Positions 26,433 through 36,147 of a stretch of DNA of 64,000 nt are shown here, piece after piece. Position numbers and translations under genes: made by a program. The stretch covers positions 72,920 through 136,919 of the forward strand of contig NZ_JAFFPR010000019.1 in the NCBI RefSeq assembly GCF_016918735.1, read 5' to 3'. Each line of letters begins with the position of its first letter. Position 1 is the first letter of the stretch. The DNA is from Leptospira abararensis (GTDB taxonomy: Bacteria; Spirochaetota; Leptospiria; Leptospirales; Leptospiraceae). The notes beneath the pieces are model-generated. The model was not told where the DNA came from and ran no database searches. It saw nothing but the letters and a program-made list of their open reading frames with translations.

Positions 26433-29400
26433 TTGTTTACTGTAGGAAAATATAAAGCGATCAAAGAACTTCATTTAGGGAAAAGAAGTTCTGTTTATGC
26501 TGGCGAATCTCCTTCTGGCAGTCCGGTTGTGATCAAATTATTGAATCGGGACTATCCAGATAATCAAGAAATCACCCGCTTTAAAAACGAATTTGAGATA
26601 CTTAGATCGATTGATTCAAATTATACACTAAGGCCGTTGGAGTTAGAATCTTATCAAAATACTGTAGCTATTATTTTTCCTAATGTTGCTTATACGGATC
26701 TCGCTAAACTACAGTTAAGTGGAAAGTATAGTAATATTGCTACTTTTTTGAATATTGCGATTGAAGTTTGTCGAGCGCTGGTTGATATTCATAAAGCAAA
26801 AATTGTTCACAATGATATCAAAGCTCAAAATATAATTTATAATCCTGATACCGGTGCACTAAAAATCATTGATTTCGGTTCAGCAACCCTATTGACCCAT
26901 AGAAGTTTTTATCTTCCTATGAACCAGAACCTTACTGGAACCCTTGCCCATATTTCCCCAGAACAAACTGGTCGAATGAACAGAACAGTTGATTATAGAA
27001 CCGACTTTTATTCATTTGGCGTCACCTTATACCAGTTAATCACGGGAGACCTTCCGTTTTTATATACAGACAGTTTGGAAATGGTTCATGCTCATCTTGC
27101 GAAAACTCCACTTTCACCTAAGGAAAGAAGTGGTGCTCCAAAGATTGTCTCCGATTTGATCATGAAGTTATTGGAAAAAAATCCTGAAGATCGTTATCAA
27201 ACGGCGACGGGTTTGCTTTCTGATCTTTCGGCGATCCAATCCGTTCTTTTGGAGAATGGACGTGTTGCTTTAGATCAGTTCCAAATGGAACTCGCGAAAA
27301 ATGATAAATCATCAAGATTCCAAATTCCAAAAAAATTATATGGAAGAGAAACCCAACTTCAAGTTTTTGAAGAGAAGTTTCTCGATGCAGCAGAAGGCAA
27401 AATTGAAATCTTTCTGATCTCTGGCCGGTCCGGAATTGGAAAGTCAGCTCTTATCAACGAGATCCAAAAACCTGTCACAAGGGAAAAGGCATACTTTACT
27501 TCGGGGAAATTTGATTTATATAAAAAATCAATTCCCTATCGTGCGATTAACCTAGCCTTACAAGGACTTGTACGGCAATTGTTGTCCGAGAGTGAATCTT
27601 CCGTAAAAGAATGGAAGAAGCTACTTTCCGAGGCCTTAGGTACAAATGCAAAATTAATCATTGATGTTGTTCCTGAACTTTCTCAATTGTTAGGTGAGAA
27701 ATCGGCTCCACCAGAACTTGATAGTTTGGAAACCGAAAACAGGTTCCATTTGGTTTTTAGAAAGTTTCTTCGAACCATCTGTACAAAAGAACATCCCGTA
27801 GTTTTATTTTTGGATGATATGCAATGGGCGGATTCTTCCAGTATTCTTTTATTGAAGGAAGTTCTGACAGATCCAGAAATCTCACATTTTTTTATCATCT
27901 TATCTTATCGTGACAATGAAGTATTACCAACAGATCCTTTCTTTAGGTTATTGGAAGAGTTACGTGAAATTCAGGTGCCAATTACTGAAATTCGATTAGA
28001 GCCCCTTCGCGAGCGTGATGTTGCTTTACTTGTTTCCGAAACTCTTGTCGTACCGGAATCGGAGATCCGACCCATTGCAGAAGTTCTTTGGAAAAAAACA
28101 AAGGGTAATCCCTTTCATGTCAATGAGATGTTTAAAAACCTTTACGAAAGGTCTTATATCTATTTTGCCGACAACCATTGGTCTTGGGATAAAGATAAAA
28201 TTGATGCAGTTAATATTTCCGACAACGTTATTGATTTAATTATCGATAAAATCAATCTTCAATCTGCAGAGTTAATAGATGCATTAAAATTAACTGCCTG
28301 TATCGGGAACTGGTTTAGGCATGATATTTATGCTACAATTGCTGAGAGACCATTTCATAAAGCATCCATGGATTTGGTTGCCCTTGCCAACGAAGAATTT
28401 TTGATCCTAGGAATGGAGGATGCAAACTTCACTCATGATAAAATACGAGAAGCAATTTATAAAATCATTTCTCCTGAAGAAAAAGCAAAATTACATTATA
28501 AAATAGGAAAAACTTATCTTTCTATTCTTTATAAATATAAACTCGAAGATCATTTGTTTACGATTGTAAACCAACTGAATTTGGGTGCGTCCCAAATGAC
28601 GGGAAGCGAAGAGTTAGCCGAGTTACGAATCTTAAACGAAAAAGCTGGTTTTAAAGCATTAAACTCTTCTGCTTATGATGCTGCCTTTACTTTCTTCGAT
28701 CGTATGGTCGGGCTCATGCGAGATGATGAATGGAAAACTGAATACGAAAACACATTAAAGCTACATTTGGCATACGCAAGTGCCGCCTATCTTTCAAAGA
28801 ACTTTGAAGCAGCCGAAAAAAGTTTTAATTATATTCTAAGTTTTGTTCGTAACGATCTGGATAAAATTTTGGTCTATGAACTCCAGTCCTCTATGCTTGT
28901 GACTCAGAATAAGATGAAAGAGGTATTAGAAACACTCAAACAAGCGTTAAAGCTAGTTGGTGTTAGGTTACCTAAAAAAGCAAGCCCTCTTTCTCCTCTT
29001 CCTGAAATCCTTAAATTCAAATTGAAATTAGGTCGGCGTTCGATCGAGAGTTTAGAGCATCTACCTGTCTCAGAAGATCCAAAATATCTTGCGATCATGC
29101 GACTTTTGAATGCTTGTATTGCCCCAGCGTTTCTTGCTGAACCGAACTTATTTCCTGTCATTGTCTTAAAGTTAGTCAATCATACATTGCGATATGGACT
29201 GTGTGAGATCAGTGCCTTCGGATTTTGTGCCATGGGGATCATCCAAGGATCTGGTTTAGGAAATTACGATGATGGTCTTAAGTTTGGTCAGTTAGGTGTT
29301 CGCTTGTTAGATTCTTTGGACGCAAAACCGTTCCGATGCCGTACTTTGTTTATGTTCGCTTGTATGATTGCCCCATGGAAAAATCACGCACGAGATAGTC

Positions 29401-32147
29401 GTTCGATATTTTGGGAAAGTTTTCTTGCAGGAATGGAAACAGGGGACTTACAATATTCATCTTATTCTTTAAATAATATCCACTTCCAAGGTTTATTATT
29501 TCGTGAAAATTTAGAAGATCTTTATAAGAGCCAACTTCGTTATGATGCCTCTCTACTGAGTTTACGCCAAAATCATGCCTACCAAGTGCACCGCCTCAAT
29601 CTTCAATTAGTTGAAAATATGAGAGGGGAGTCTCCCGATCCCATGAATTTAGAAGGTCGGTACTTTTCTGAAACAGAGACGGTCGCTGAGTGGCTAACAA
29701 CAGGTAATGCAAATGCTTTATTTGATTATTATTTATGTAAGTTACGAATTGAATACTTTCTTGGTGATAAAGAAAAGGCATATGAATATTCAATCAAATT
29801 GGACAGTTTAGAGGGAGCAATGTTTGGGATGATGTTTGTGCCCGAACATGTTTTTCTGGGAGCTCTTGTTACCTTTTCATTGATTGTAGATAATAAAATT
29901 CCTATTGGTGTTACAAAATCCGACCTTAAAAAACGTTTGGTTGGATTTGAAAAGAGAATGAAAGTCTGGTCTAAAAGTTCTCCAGATAACTTTGGTCATA
30001 AATACGAAATCATTTCTGCCTTATTATTGTATCTTGCTAATCAAAAAACGCAAGCAGTGATTGCTTGTAAGGCAGCTATTTCTTCTGCACGTGAAACAAA
30101 TTATATATTAGAAGAAGCGATTGCGAATGAGTTTTTAGTTCGAATGTGGAAAGAAACTGGATTTGAACAGTATAGTAACTTGCATTTGGTGGAAGCCCAT
30201 TATCGATACGGGAAATATGGCTTTTTGTCTAAAGTGAAACAATTGGAACTAAATCACATTTCTTTGAAAAAATATATCGGTCGGAACTTTAGAACCGATT
30301 CTACTGATAGCCTGTCTCTTTTTAGCACAACAAAAGATATTTTTGGAGATGTAGGTTCTACTCTAGATATCAATACAGTCATCAAAGCTTCTCAAACTAT
30401 TTCAGGGGAAATTCAACTTAATCGCCTTTTGGAAAAGATGATGAAGATCTTAATTGAAAATGCTGGAGCCGAAAGAGGTTATTTTATCCTTAAATCTGAT
30501 TCTGGTTGGCAAGTTTTGGCAGAATCGGAAGCAGAGAAAGAATCTGTTTTAGTATATTCTGAATCTCCATTTGCGATTGATTTTTTAGAACCGGTTGCCT
30601 ATGTGAATCAAAACAAAATCCCATCACAAATTATTGGTTATGTGGTTAGGACGGGTCTTGTTGTGATTTGTGGAGATGCTGCAAGAGAAGGTGACTTTAA
30701 AAATGATCCTTATGTAAAATCTACTCTTCCGAAATCTTTGCTTTGTTATCCTATCCTAAGTCATGGTACTGTGGTTGGGATTGTTTATCTAGAAAACAAT
30801 TTAACAACGGATGCGTTTACTCCGGGGCGTGTGGAAATTCTTAAAATTTTATCCTCACAAATTGCCGTTTCTATTGAGAACTCCCTGCTTTATACCAATT
30901 TGGAACAGAAGGTTGATGAGAGAACTAAAGAATTGAATTTTGCTTTAACAGAAGTAAAAGGTTTAAAGGAACAGCAGGACGGGGACTATTTTTTAGCTTC
31001 GTTACTCATTGAACCATTAACCCAAAATCTTGCTACTTCATCTAACATGAATATTCAGTTCCTGACGGAACAAAAGAAAAAGTTTTCTTACAAACAATGG
31101 AGTTCTGAAATCGGTGGGGACTTATGTGTTTCTTCATCAATCCAATTACAAAACAAAAAGTATATTGTCGTTTTGAATGGTGATGCTATGGGTAAGTCGA
31201 TGCAAGGGGCTAGTGGAGCACTTGTCATTGGATCGGTATTTGAAGCCATCATCAAAAGAAATGGCCAGTCAGAGGAAGTTCGAGATATCACGCCAGAAAA
31301 ATGGGTGAGTAATGCATACATTGAATTACATAACACTCTTGTCACTTTTGACGGATCCATGCTCATCTCAATGTTTCTTTGTTTGATTGATGATGAAACG
31401 GGATTCTTTTATTTTTTAAATGCAGAACATCCAAGGCCAGTCATTTACCGAAATGACCATACATCTTTTTTGCCGCATAACTACGTTTGTGCGAAATTAG
31501 GACTTTTGGCTTCCAAAAAAGCTCTCCAAATCAATACCTTTCAATTAGAAAAAGGAGACATACTTTTGATTGGTTCTGATGGTCGAGATGATATATTGAT
31601 TGGCTCAGAAGTTGAGATGGAAGTCAATGAAGACGATGAATTATTTCTTAAAACTACATTCGAAGGCCAAGGTGATTTAGAAGCAATTCGTGATGCAATC
31701 AAAAGTCATGGTGAGTTGATTGATGATTTATCCTTAATCCGAGTTGAATACACAGGAGAAGGATCGCCAATTCATGTTCCACCAGACCATCCGAAACATT
31801 TTGTTTATTTGCGAGCCCTCACACTCTACAAACAGAAGAAATGGACAGAAGTAGAACGGATGATTTCTGGACATTTTGATTCAATCCATGATGCACCATT
31901 GTCAGTCCAGAAAATATATTTATACACGGAACACAGGATGTCCGCATTTCCTTTGGAGTTTGCTGTCCAATATGTCCAAAAAAATCCATCTGACAGCCTA
32001 ACACTTTTTTATATCGCAGAAGCTTTGTATAAAAATGGAGATTTTTCTGCGGCTTTTGATTATTCCGAAAGAGTGCAATTACGACGTCCTTACCATAAAG
32101 AAAACAATATTTTATTTGCTCGACTCTTAGAACTTCGGCGAAAATAA
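26433..32147 (+). CDS. giant Ser/Thr kinase - AAA ATPase - GAF - SpoIIE phosphatase protein
   Basis: 1904 residues, start TTG at 26433 behind AAGGAAA. Order: Ser/Thr kinase domain (1-275) with catalytic Lys in VIK (about 34), HNDIKAQN in place of HRDLKxxN (about 126) and DFG (about 147). Next an AAA_16 ATPase (about 295-620) with Walker A SGRSGIGKS and Walker B LFLDDMQWAD, then a long helical TPR-like region (about 640-1300), a GAF domain (about 1320-1490), a short coiled coil, and a SpoIIE/PP2C phosphatase (about 1550-1760) with EIGGD and NGDAMGKSMQGA. C-terminal TPRs run about 1790-1900. Kinase-AAA-GAF proteins of this kind are known in leptospires and cyanobacteria; a terminal phosphatase lets one protein both add and remove phosphate. 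Partner STAS proteins are plausible targets. Confidence 0.9.
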   Translation: MFTVGKYKAIKELHLGKRSSVYAGESPSGSPVVIKLLNRDYPDNQEITRFKNEFEILRSIDSNYTLRPLELESYQNTVAIIFPNVAYTDLAKLQLSGKYSNIATFLNIAIEVCRALVDIHKAKIVHNDIKAQNIIYNPDTGALKIIDFGSATLLTHRSFYLPMNQNLTGTLAHISPEQTGRMNRTVDYRTDFYSFGVTLYQLITGDLPFLYTDSLEMVHAHLAKTPLSPKERSGAPKIVSDLIMKLLEKNPEDRYQTATGLLSDLSAIQSVLLENGRVALDQFQMELAKNDKSSRFQIPKKLYGRETQLQVFEEKFLDAAEGKIEIFLISGRSGIGKSALINEIQKPVTREKAYFTSGKFDLYKKSIPYRAINLALQGLVRQLLSESESSVKEWKKLLSEALGTNAKLIIDVVPELSQLLGEKSAPPELDSLETENRFHLVFRKFLRTICTKEHPVVLFLDDMQWADSSSILLLKEVLTDPEISHFFIILSYRDNEVLPTDPFFRLLEELREIQVPITEIRLEPLRERDVALLVSETLVVPESEIRPIAEVLWKKTKGNPFHVNEMFKNLYERSYIYFADNHWSWDKDKIDAVNISDNVIDLIIDKINLQSAELIDALKLTACIGNWFRHDIYATIAERPFHKASMDLVALANEEFLILGMEDANFTHDKIREAIYKIISPEEKAKLHYKIGKTYLSILYKYKLEDHLFTIVNQLNLGASQMTGSEELAELRILNEKAGFKALNSSAYDAAFTFFDRMVGLMRDDEWKTEYENTLKLHLAYASAAYLSKNFEAAEKSFNYILSFVRNDLDKILVYELQSSMLVTQNKMKEVLETLKQALKLVGVRLPKKASPLSPLPEILKFKLKLGRRSIESLEHLPVSEDPKYLAIMRLLNACIAPAFLAEPNLFPVIVLKLVNHTLRYGLCEISAFGFCAMGIIQGSGLGNYDDGLKFGQLGVRLLDSLDAKPFRCRTLFMFACMIAPWKNHARDSRSIFWESFLAGMETGDLQYSSYSLNNIHFQGLLFRENLEDLYKSQLRYDASLLSLRQNHAYQVHRLNLQLVENMRGESPDPMNLEGRYFSETETVAEWLTTGNANALFDYYLCKLRIEYFLGDKEKAYEYSIKLDSLEGAMFGMMFVPEHVFLGALVTFSLIVDNKIPIGVTKSDLKKRLVGFEKRMKVWSKSSPDNFGHKYEIISALLLYLANQKTQAVIACKAAISSARETNYILEEAIANEFLVRMWKETGFEQYSNLHLVEAHYRYGKYGFLSKVKQLELNHISLKKYIGRNFRTDSTDSLSLFSTTKDIFGDVGSTLDINTVIKASQTISGEIQLNRLLEKMMKILIENAGAERGYFILKSDSGWQVLAESEAEKESVLVYSESPFAIDFLEPVAYVNQNKIPSQIIGYVVRTGLVVICGDAAREGDFKNDPYVKSTLPKSLLCYPILSHGTVVGIVYLENNLTTDAFTPGRVEILKILSSQIAVSIENSLLYTNLEQKVDERTKELNFALTEVKGLKEQQDGDYFLASLLIEPLTQNLATSSNMNIQFLTEQKKKFSYKQWSSEIGGDLCVSSSIQLQNKKYIVVLNGDAMGKSMQGASGALVIGSVFEAIIKRNGQSEEVRDITPEKWVSNAYIELHNTLVTFDGSMLISMFLCLIDDETGFFYFLNAEHPRPVIYRNDHTSFLPHNYVCAKLGLLASKKALQINTFQLEKGDILLIGSDGRDDILIGSEVEMEVNEDDELFLKTTFEGQGDLEAIRDAIKSHGELIDDLSLIRVEYTGEGSPIHVPPDHPKHFVYLRALTLYKQKKWTEVERMISGHFDSIHDAPLSVQKIYLYTEHRMSAFPLEFAVQYVQKNPSDSLTLFYIAEALYKNGDFSAAFDYSERVQLRRPYHKENNILFARLLELRRK

Positions 32148-32155
32148 ATCATCTT

Positions 32156-32539
32156 ATGTTATCAGTCGGGAACGACATCGTTGAAAACCAAAGAATCCGG
32201 GAACTCCTAGAAAAACATGGTGACCGGTTCCTAAAGCGTGTTTTTACCGATGAGGAAGTGGAATATTGCCACAAACACAAAGATCCTGTCCCTTTCCTGG
32301 CTGGTCGATTTGCTTGTAAAGAAGCTGTCATAAAAGCCTTAAACCTAAATCCAGGCGAGGTTGCTGATATGCGCGAGATTGAACTTGCAGGCACAAATTT
32401 TGGTAAAAAAACGCTAGTCATCCATGGGAAAACTGAGAAGTTTTTCCGAGAGAAAGGATTTACGAAGAGTTCCGTATCCATCAGCCATGCTGACCACTAC
32501 GCAACTGCGGTTGTCATTTTCTATAAGGAGCCCAAATGA
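32156..32539 (+). CDS. acpS: holo-[acyl-carrier-protein] synthase
   Basis: 127 residues. Transfers 4'-phosphopantetheine from CoA to acyl carrier protein. The Mg-binding motif is VGNDIVEN (usually GxDIVEI; the Asp and Glu are kept) and the second motif is FLAGRFACKEAVIKAL with its conserved Glu-Ala. It starts 8 bp after the giant kinase and overlaps the next small gene by ATGA. Its location inside a signalling operon, beside AfsA-like and reductase genes, is notable. Confidence 0.9.
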   Translation: MLSVGNDIVENQRIRELLEKHGDRFLKRVFTDEEVEYCHKHKDPVPFLAGRFACKEAVIKALNLNPGEVADMREIELAGTNFGKKTLVIHGKTEKFFREKGFTKSSVSISHADHYATAVVIFYKEPK

Positions 32540-32760
32540 TCATTAGTGATAAAATGAAGGCAGTATTGGTTCATTACAACCATGCCCTTTCGTTGTACAA
32601 ATCGCGAAAGTTCGCCGAAGCAAAAGAAGAGTTCAAAAAAGGATTAGCGATTCATCCGCAAGATGGCCCCACGAAACTATACATTGAACGATGTGATGAT
32701 TATATCGCAGATCCCCCACCAGAAGATTGGGATGGGGTATATAATATGAAAACAAAATAG
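32536..32760 (+). CDS. small TPR protein resembling an adenylate-cyclase C-terminal tail
   Basis: 74 residues comprising one to two TPR helices pairs (HYNHALSLYKSRKFAEAKEEF) and a terminal PPPEDWDGVYNMKTK. That PPP-x-DW-DGV-x-MxTK ending is the usual C-terminus of TPR-containing adenylate/guanylate cyclases of leptospires, here without any cyclase domain. Either a stand-alone adaptor or the remnant of a degraded cyclase gene; the tight ATGA coupling to acpS and 5 bp gap to the bactofilin argue for a maintained gene. Confidence 0.7.
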   Translation: MIISDKMKAVLVHYNHALSLYKSRKFAEAKEEFKKGLAIHPQDGPTKLYIERCDDYIADPPPEDWDGVYNMKTK

Positions 32761-32765
32761 GAACT

Positions 32766-33134
32766 ATGTCAAAAAAAGAAATGCAAACAACCATCACCGA
32801 ACACGGAGTCATTGCCACTATCCTCGGAAAAGAAACAGCATTTAGCGGAACGTTAGCGTTCAAAAAACCATTACAAATTTCTGGTGATTTCACTGGCGAA
32901 ATCATCTCGGATGGTTATCTTGTCATCAGTGAAGGTGCTAGAGTCAAGGCTAACATCAAAGCAGGCACCGTCGTTGTTGGTGGAACCATCATCGGAAATG
33001 TAACTGCGACACAAAGATTAGAAATGTTGTCCACAGGAAAAGTTCAAGGAAACATTCGGACAGCGAAACTTCAAATTGCCGATGGAGTTGTATTTGATGG
33101 GAATTGTGAAATGCTAAGCAGCGAAGAGACTTAG
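32766..33134 (+). CDS. bactofilin (polymer-forming cytoskeletal protein)
   Basis: 122 residues, one bactofilin domain with the short repeating beta-helix turns ISGDFTGEIISDGYLVISEG, ANIKAGTVVVGGTIIGNV and GKVQGNIRTAKLQIADG. Bactofilins polymerise without nucleotide and scaffold cell-wall or morphology enzymes; in Leptospira they have been linked to helical shape. Stop is followed after one base by the histidine kinase start. Confidence 0.9.
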   Translation: MSKKEMQTTITEHGVIATILGKETAFSGTLAFKKPLQISGDFTGEIISDGYLVISEGARVKANIKAGTVVVGGTIIGNVTATQRLEMLSTGKVQGNIRTAKLQIADGVVFDGNCEMLSSEET

Positions 33135-33135
33135 T

Positions 33136-34917
33136 TTGTGGCAATTTCATCCATATAGTTTACTTCTATTTCTAGCCTTCAGCTTCAATTTAGTATTGGG
33201 GCTATTCGTTTTAAAATCTTACCGCCTAGATCTTGTTAAATATTTATTAATTTTAGTTTTCGGTTCTATGATGTGGACCGGATTCTATGGGCTTGATTTC
33301 ATTTTTATAAGCCCCGCTTTACACAGATCCTTTGTTGCTTTGTTGTACATTGGGGTAGCCATTGCCAATTTGGGGATGGTCCTTGTCTCTTTAGAATTCA
33401 CTCAAAACAAACATTTGTTAACCAAAAGATTTTGGGTATTACTGACTATCCAACCTCTACTGATGTTAGCAATTTGTGTTCTTGATCCAATCTTTAAAAC
33501 ATTAACATTAGATACTTATTTAGTTAATATCAATGGTCGGATCCAATGGATCCAAGTAACGAACGATGCTGGTTTTTTTGTTTCGTATTTTCTCTCTTTT
33601 TTCTGGTCTGTTTTTGTCGCCTATTTATTGATTAGGGGAATCTTCGTCTCGAAATCTACAGAAAGACGAAGGTATTTTTTAATTCTTTTCTCTTATTTGT
33701 TTATCTGGGTAACGGCCATCTTGCATAAGTTAGGTGTTAGGCCCCTTCCTGGACTTAACGTCACAGCTGTTATGAGCACAGTTCAAGTGATTTTAATTTT
33801 TTTTGCCATTGGTTACTATCGTATGTTCGATTTAGTTCCCTTGGTACGAGGGGAAATTGTAGATGAATTAGATGAAGCAGTTGTAATCCTCGATTTTAAT
33901 AATCGAATTGTGGATTGGAATATGGCGGCAGAACATTTATTCTGTACTGCCTCAAAGAACTCTACCTTACTTTCGTATAAATATTTTTTTGCATCAGCTC
34001 CAGGAATCATTTCGAAACTTGACCACTTATCGGATAAACGCACACTCACAAAATGGATTTGGGAAAAAGACGAAAAGTATTGGGAAGTGACTGCCAAACA
34101 AATTCGAGATGCTAATCGTAAAAAAATTGGAATGGTTCTTGTTTTTCGAGATAGTACTGAACAGAGAAACTTAGAAAAACAAATGTCTAACGTCAATCGT
34201 GAGTTGATGGTTGCCAATGGGACAAAGGATCGTTTTTTATCGATCATTTCTCATGATTTGCGTGGTCCCCTCGCAGGAATCAAAATGTTACTCAAAGTAT
34301 TGAATGAGGATCTAAAAAAGAAAGAGGATGCTCTTGCGGGGATGACTCAATCCTTAGTTGATGCCACTGAGTCTGTTTTTTCATTATTAGAAAACCTTTT
34401 AGAATGGTCTAAGTTGCAACGTGGACAGGAAGAGTTTCGTCCCCATTACTACCGGTTGGATAATATTGTAAGGGAATGCCTGGAACTATTTGTTTTGAGT
34501 GCCTCCAACAAGGGCATTACTTTGGAAGTGGATATTCCTTCTCATGCAATGGTGTTTTGCGATGATCGTATGATCATTACTGTCATCCGAAACTTGGTTT
34601 CGAATGCATTAAAGTTCAGTCATAATAATGGAACAATTTATGTGAAAGCTCTAGATGTGGGTGATGACTGGCAAATTTCCGTCATAGATTCTGGAGTGGG
34701 TATGTCTAAGACCACACTAAACAAACTATTTAAAGTAGGGGAAGTGATAAAGTCGACAGGAACTGAGGGAGAAACGGGGAATGGGATCGGTCTTTTACTC
34801 TGCAATGAGTTTGTTTCCGTAAATGGAGGGACTCTTTTTGCCGATAGTGACGGCGTTTCTGGGTCCCGATTTGTTTTTACGATTCCTAAAAAAATGCAAG
34901 AGGAGATTTTTTCATGA
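33136..34917 (+). CDS. 7TM-PAS sensor histidine kinase
   Basis: 593 residues, start TTG at 33136, one base after the bactofilin stop. The first 215 residues hold about seven membrane helices (histidine-kinase N-terminal 7TM type, for small-molecule or membrane sensing). A PAS domain follows (about 232-345), then HisKA with the phospho-accepting His (about 373) in SIISHDLRGPLAG and a HATPase with N-box RNLVSNALKFS, G1 DSGVGMS and G2 GNGIGLLL. No cognate response regulator is adjacent; REC-PAS at 50.9 kb is the only single-domain-type receiver in the window. Confidence 0.88.
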   Translation: MWQFHPYSLLLFLAFSFNLVLGLFVLKSYRLDLVKYLLILVFGSMMWTGFYGLDFIFISPALHRSFVALLYIGVAIANLGMVLVSLEFTQNKHLLTKRFWVLLTIQPLLMLAICVLDPIFKTLTLDTYLVNINGRIQWIQVTNDAGFFVSYFLSFFWSVFVAYLLIRGIFVSKSTERRRYFLILFSYLFIWVTAILHKLGVRPLPGLNVTAVMSTVQVILIFFAIGYYRMFDLVPLVRGEIVDELDEAVVILDFNNRIVDWNMAAEHLFCTASKNSTLLSYKYFFASAPGIISKLDHLSDKRTLTKWIWEKDEKYWEVTAKQIRDANRKKIGMVLVFRDSTEQRNLEKQMSNVNRELMVANGTKDRFLSIISHDLRGPLAGIKMLLKVLNEDLKKKEDALAGMTQSLVDATESVFSLLENLLEWSKLQRGQEEFRPHYYRLDNIVRECLELFVLSASNKGITLEVDIPSHAMVFCDDRMIITVIRNLVSNALKFSHNNGTIYVKALDVGDDWQISVIDSGVGMSKTTLNKLFKVGEVIKSTGTEGETGNGIGLLLCNEFVSVNGGTLFADSDGVSGSRFVFTIPKKMQEEIFS

Positions 34918-35771
34918 AGAAGACAATTGTTGTTACAGGTGCTACTGATGGAATTGGGAGGGTCTCTGCTCATTTCTTTGCAAAGAACAGGGAAGAATTA
35001 ATTTTAGTTGGCCGTAATGCAGACAAACTGGCTGCTTTAGTATATTCTTTACAATTAACAGGCGCTACAGTGCATTCCTATGTTGCCGATTTGTCCTCTG
35101 CAAAAGAAACCTTTTTATTGTCAGAAACCATTCGAAAGAACCATCCGAAGATTGATGTTCTCTTGAACAATGCCGGTGCCTATTTTGATAAACATACCTT
35201 AACAAAAGAAGGGATTGAATCTACGTTCGCTTTAAATCATTTGAGTTATTTTATTTTAGCACTAGGTTTACTTCCTTCTTTAAAAAAAGCTGGCGAAGCA
35301 AGGATTGTCAACGTGGCTTCGCGGGCACATATGGGCGTTAATTTGGATTTTAGTGACTTACTCGGTGAAAAAGAGTATTCTGGTTGGAAACAATACCAAA
35401 GATCCAAACTCATGAATATTTATTTCACCTATGAACTTGCGGAGCGTTTAAATCAAACTAAGATTACTGTGAATTGTTTGCACCCAGGATTTGTAAAAAC
35501 TAGGTTTGGCCAGAATAACGAAGGTTTGGCGAAATTTCTTTTGACAGTCGCTCAGAATGTTTTTGCAATTTCCGAAGAAAAAGGTGCTGAAACTTCAATA
35601 TTTCTTTCAACAGACCCATCAGTAACCTCGGTTTCCGGTAAATATTTCGTTAAAAAGCAAATCGAAAAAAGTTCGGAACCTTCGTATGAAGTGGCGGCTC
35701 GAAGGAATCTTTGGTCGTATACAGAAGACCTTTTGAAACATAAATTTAGTTTTAAATTTCCCGGTTTTTAG
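34914..35771 (+). CDS. short-chain dehydrogenase, retinol-dehydrogenase-like
   Basis: 285-residue SDR with TGATDGIG, LLNNAGAYF, catalytic Ser in NVASRAH and Y-x3-K in YQRSK, followed by LHPGFVKT. The pattern matches the WWOX/retinol dehydrogenase-like branch that acts on lipophilic alcohols and aldehydes, usually with NADP(H). ATGA overlap with the histidine kinase gene and 3 bp to the cupin gene. Confidence 0.82.
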   Translation: MKKTIVVTGATDGIGRVSAHFFAKNREELILVGRNADKLAALVYSLQLTGATVHSYVADLSSAKETFLLSETIRKNHPKIDVLLNNAGAYFDKHTLTKEGIESTFALNHLSYFILALGLLPSLKKAGEARIVNVASRAHMGVNLDFSDLLGEKEYSGWKQYQRSKLMNIYFTYELAERLNQTKITVNCLHPGFVKTRFGQNNEGLAKFLLTVAQNVFAISEEKGAETSIFLSTDPSVTSVSGKYFVKKQIEKSSEPSYEVAARRNLWSYTEDLLKHKFSFKFPGF

Positions 35772-35774
35772 TTT

Positions 35775-36140
35775 ATGGGTTTTAAACACCAAACACATCC
35801 GATCCAAATTCCAGTACCTGGTGGGAAAACTATTGATGAACATTTTGGGATTCCTTCTTCAGGGAATGCTGATATTTCTATCGCACGGATGGTGGCACCC
35901 GCCGGTTGGGGTGAACCCTTCCAGACACCTAACTTTGATGAGTGGACATTGATGGTACGCGGTAAAAAACAAATTGAAGTGGAGGGGAAATTTGTAATCC
36001 TTTCTGCCGGAGAGTCCCTTTTTATAGAGAAGGGAACTCGGGTGCGCTATTCCAACCCTTTTCCCGATGAGGCAGAATACTGGTCCATTTGTACACCAGC
36101 CTTCTCAATGGATTTAGTGAATCGGGAACTGGAAACGTAA
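35775..36140 (+). CDS. cupin-domain protein
   Basis: 121 residues, one cupin barrel: FDEWTLMVRGKKQIEVEGK, AGESLFIEKGTRVRYSNP, EAEYWSICTPAFS. Most of the usual metal-binding His residues are absent (E and Y remain), so it may be a binding or non-metal isomerase-like cupin. Sits between an SDR and a cNMP-regulated phosphatase in the same tight operon; no function assignable. Confidence 0.7.
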   Translation: MGFKHQTHPIQIPVPGGKTIDEHFGIPSSGNADISIARMVAPAGWGEPFQTPNFDEWTLMVRGKKQIEVEGKFVILSAGESLFIEKGTRVRYSNPFPDEAEYWSICTPAFSMDLVNRELET

Positions 36141-36147
36141 AGATTGT

